A DNA stretch of 64,000 nt from Vagococcus penaei. GTDB taxonomy: Bacteria; Bacillota; Bacilli; Lactobacillales; Vagococcaceae. Shown here piece by piece: positions 62,368-64,000 of this stretch; within the stretch, counting starts at the first letter, position 1, and every line of letters begins with the position of its first letter. The stretch covers positions 1,910,001 through 1,974,000 of the forward strand of contig NZ_CP019609.1 of NCBI RefSeq assembly GCF_001998885.1, given 5' to 3'. Position numbers and translations under genes: made by a program. Under the pieces are notes generated by a model. That model saw only the letters and a list, made by a program, of their open reading frames with translations, did no database searches and had not been told where the DNA came from.

Positions 62368-63699
62368 ATGGCAAAAACAGGAATACATGTGAGTCTTGAT
62401 GTCGGTACAACATCTGTGAAGGTAGTTGTGGCTGAATATATAGAAAATCAAATTAATATTATTGGTGTGGGAAATGCAAAATCAAAAGGGTTAGATAGAG
62501 GGATTGTCATTGATATTGATAAGGCTGTTCAATCTATCCAACGAGCAATTAAACAAGCAGAAGAAAAATCAGGTGTACAAATTAGAAGTGTTAGCGTGGG
62601 AATTCCAGCTAATTTATTAGAAGTTGAAAAATGTGAAGGCATGATTGCAGTCAATGCTGAATCAAAAGAAATCACGTCAAATGATGTTAGAAATGTTGCA
62701 GCAGCGGCTGTAGTACGTTCAACACCACCTGAACGACAAGTGATTACTTTAATTCCTCAAGAATTTAAAGTTGATGGTTTTGAAGGAATTAAAGATCCAA
62801 GAGGAATGATTGGTGTCCGCTTGGATATGAAAGGCTTGCTATTTACTGGACCGAAGACGATTGTTCATAACATTAGAAAATGTGTTGAAAAAGCTGGGTT
62901 AGCAGTTGAAGAAATGGTTATTACGCCATTAGCTTTAGCAAATTCAATTTTGTCAGATGGTGAAAAAGACTTTGGAACGGTTATTATTGATATGGGTGGA
63001 GGTCAAACGACGACTTCTGTCATGTACGAACGTGAGTTAAAATTCTCTCATGTTGAGCAAGAGGGTGGCGAATTTGTTACTAAAGATATTTCAGTTGTAT
63101 TAAATACGTCATTAAGCAATGCTGAAGCTTTAAAAATTAATTATGGCTATGCTTATCCAGATAAAGCGTCATCTAATGAAGAGTTTCCAGTTGATGTCAT
63201 TGGGCAAAATGAACCCGTTAAAATTGACGAACGCTATTTATCTGAAATTATTGAAGCCCGTGTTGAGCAAATTTTTAATAAATCTAAATTTGTATTGGAT
63301 AATATTGATGGCTTGAATTTGCCTGGTGGAGTTATTCTGACAGGTGGGGCAGCTAGCCTACCTGGCGTTGTAGAATTAGCTTCAGATATTTTCGGAGCAA
63401 ATGTGAAACTATATGTACCAAATCATATGGGATTACGTAATCCAGTCTTTGCGAATGCAATTGCTATTGTGGAATACGTTACACATTTAGATGAAGTTTA
63501 CCATGTCACTAAATTAGCAATTTATGGAAATAAATCAACGTTAACACAGACAAATCGTGAAGTCGTTGAACAACCACGTGTTGAAGAACAACCAGTTCAA
63601 CCAAAACAAGAACCAATTAATGAAATTGAACCAGAAGAAACAGAAAAAGAAGGTATTGGTGGAAAAATTAAAGGCTTCTTATCAAATATATTCGACTAA
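62368..63699 (+). CDS. ftsA: Cell division protein FtsA
   Basis: Actin-like protein that ties FtsZ to the membrane. It has the ATPase motifs HVSLDVGTTSVKVVVAE (phosphate 1), GTVIIDMGGGQTTTSVM (phosphate 2) and GGVILTGGAASLPGVVELA (adenosine), and the SHS2 (1C) domain at about residues 85-165. The acidic linker rich in E, P and Q is followed by a C-terminal amphipathic helix (GGKIKGFLSNIFD) that targets the membrane. The length is 443 residues. It starts after GTAGGAGGG and is followed by ftsZ. Confidence 0.96.
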   Translation: MAKTGIHVSLDVGTTSVKVVVAEYIENQINIIGVGNAKSKGLDRGIVIDIDKAVQSIQRAIKQAEEKSGVQIRSVSVGIPANLLEVEKCEGMIAVNAESKEITSNDVRNVAAAAVVRSTPPERQVITLIPQEFKVDGFEGIKDPRGMIGVRLDMKGLLFTGPKTIVHNIRKCVEKAGLAVEEMVITPLALANSILSDGEKDFGTVIIDMGGGQTTTSVMYERELKFSHVEQEGGEFVTKDISVVLNTSLSNAEALKINYGYAYPDKASSNEEFPVDVIGQNEPVKIDERYLSEIIEARVEQIFNKSKFVLDNIDGLNLPGGVILTGGAASLPGVVELASDIFGANVKLYVPNHMGLRNPVFANAIAIVEYVTHLDEVYHVTKLAIYGNKSTLTQTNREVVEQPRVEEQPVQPKQEPINEIEPEETEKEGIGGKIKGFLSNIFD

Positions 63700-63723
63700 T
63701 ATCAACGTAGGAGGAACTAAGTA

Positions 63724-64000
63724 ATGGAATTTTCTTTAGATAATACAGTAAATACTGGTGCCGTTATTAAAGTAATTGGTGTTGGTGGTGCTGGCGGTAA
63801 CGCTGTTAATCGTATGATTGACGAAGGCGTTAAAGGTGTGGAATTTATCGTAGCCAACACAGACGTTCAAGCATTACAACATTCAAAAGCGGAAACAGTT
63901 ATCCAATTAGGCCCTAAATTTACTAAAGGTTTAGGTGCTGGCTCTTTACCAGAGGTTGGCCAAAAAGCAGCTAACGAAAGTGAAGAGCAAATTGCAGAAG
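63724..64000 (+). CDS. ftsZ: Cell division protein FtsZ, 5' part only
   Basis: Tubulin-like GTPase that forms the division ring. Only 92 codons are inside the window. They begin [20 protein letters not shown] and show the nucleotide-binding [28 protein letters not shown], and [24 protein letters not shown], all typical of FtsZ. The ATG follows TAGGAGGAACTAAG. The gene runs past the window end. EzrA, its negative regulator, is encoded at 7827-9554. Confidence 0.97.
   Translation, partial: MEFSLDNTVNTGAVIKVIGVGGAGGNAVNRMIDEGVKGVEFIVANTDVQALQHSKAETVIQLGPKFTKGLGAGSLPEVGQKAANESEEQIAE

Noticed and set aside
1-64000. CRISPR array, prophage or toxin-antitoxin module
   Set aside because: No regularly spaced direct repeats, phage structural or integrase genes, or recognisable toxin-antitoxin pairs were found.

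Overview
The window looks like a chromosomal segment of a low-GC Gram-positive bacterium of the Lactobacillales, most likely Enterococcaceae (Enterococcus or Vagococcus). The reasons are AT-rich DNA, AAGGAGG ribosome sites, frequent GTG/TTG starts, LPXTG-type pilus proteins with class C sortases, a T-box before valS, RpmA with a cleavable N-terminus next to the Prp protease, and a complete mraZ-to-ftsZ division cluster. The genus is an inference from gene content; no 16S rRNA or search result is available here.

Layout. 1-6.1 kb: the 3' end of a methionine-type substrate-binding lipoprotein (metQ-like), then photolyase, threonine synthase, a DUF72 protein, a Cof-type HAD phosphatase and a MazG/PRA-PH-like protein. 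6.2-12.1 kb: a monofunctional aspartate kinase on the minus strand, ezrA, and the cysteine desulfurase-thiI pair for tRNA thiolation. 12.1-20.1 kb: an AT-rich leader full of inverted repeats, then a pilus locus with a large CnaB-type adhesin broken by a frameshift at an A7 tract, a backbone pilin and two class C sortases. 20.1-26 kb: PgpA-like phosphatase and a YumC-type ferredoxin-NADP reductase on the minus strand, then a TetR regulator with a heterodimeric ABC exporter behind a very clear double operator.

26-43 kb: rex with its own Rex box, tpx, T-box/valS, folC, a HAD hydrolase, radC, a cold-shock protein, a tyrosine phosphatase (minus), a KtrB-type potassium transporter, alsS-alsD for acetoin, a glucose-family PTS EIICBA, tRNA-Arg(TCT) on the minus strand, another TetR regulator, and rplU-prp-rpmA behind an L21 leader. 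43.2-45.2 kb is the one clearly rearranged stretch: an 809-bp IS6-family element (IS1216-like) without a target duplication, an orphan Fur-like box, a small membrane protein and a tiny lipoprotein-like ORF.

45.2-53.2 kb: a frameshifted Xaa-Pro peptidase gene, then the yqhY-nusB-folD-xseA-xseB-ispA-tlyA-recN housekeeping run; efp and an arginine repressor gene, often found in this run, are not between these genes. 53.3-64 kb: a small DUF4044 gene (minus), a DUF3397 gene, and the dcw cluster mraZ-rsmH-ftsL-pbp2x-mraY-murD-murG-divIB-ftsA-ftsZ, with three exact-period 10-bp MraZ-box-like repeats before mraZ and a PBP2x lacking PASTA domains. ftsZ runs off the end.

Most of the window is ordinary housekeeping DNA. 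The parts most worth a second look are the pilus locus and its leader, the two matching A7 frameshifts, the TetR double operator, the IS-scarred region, and the PASTA-less PBP2x.
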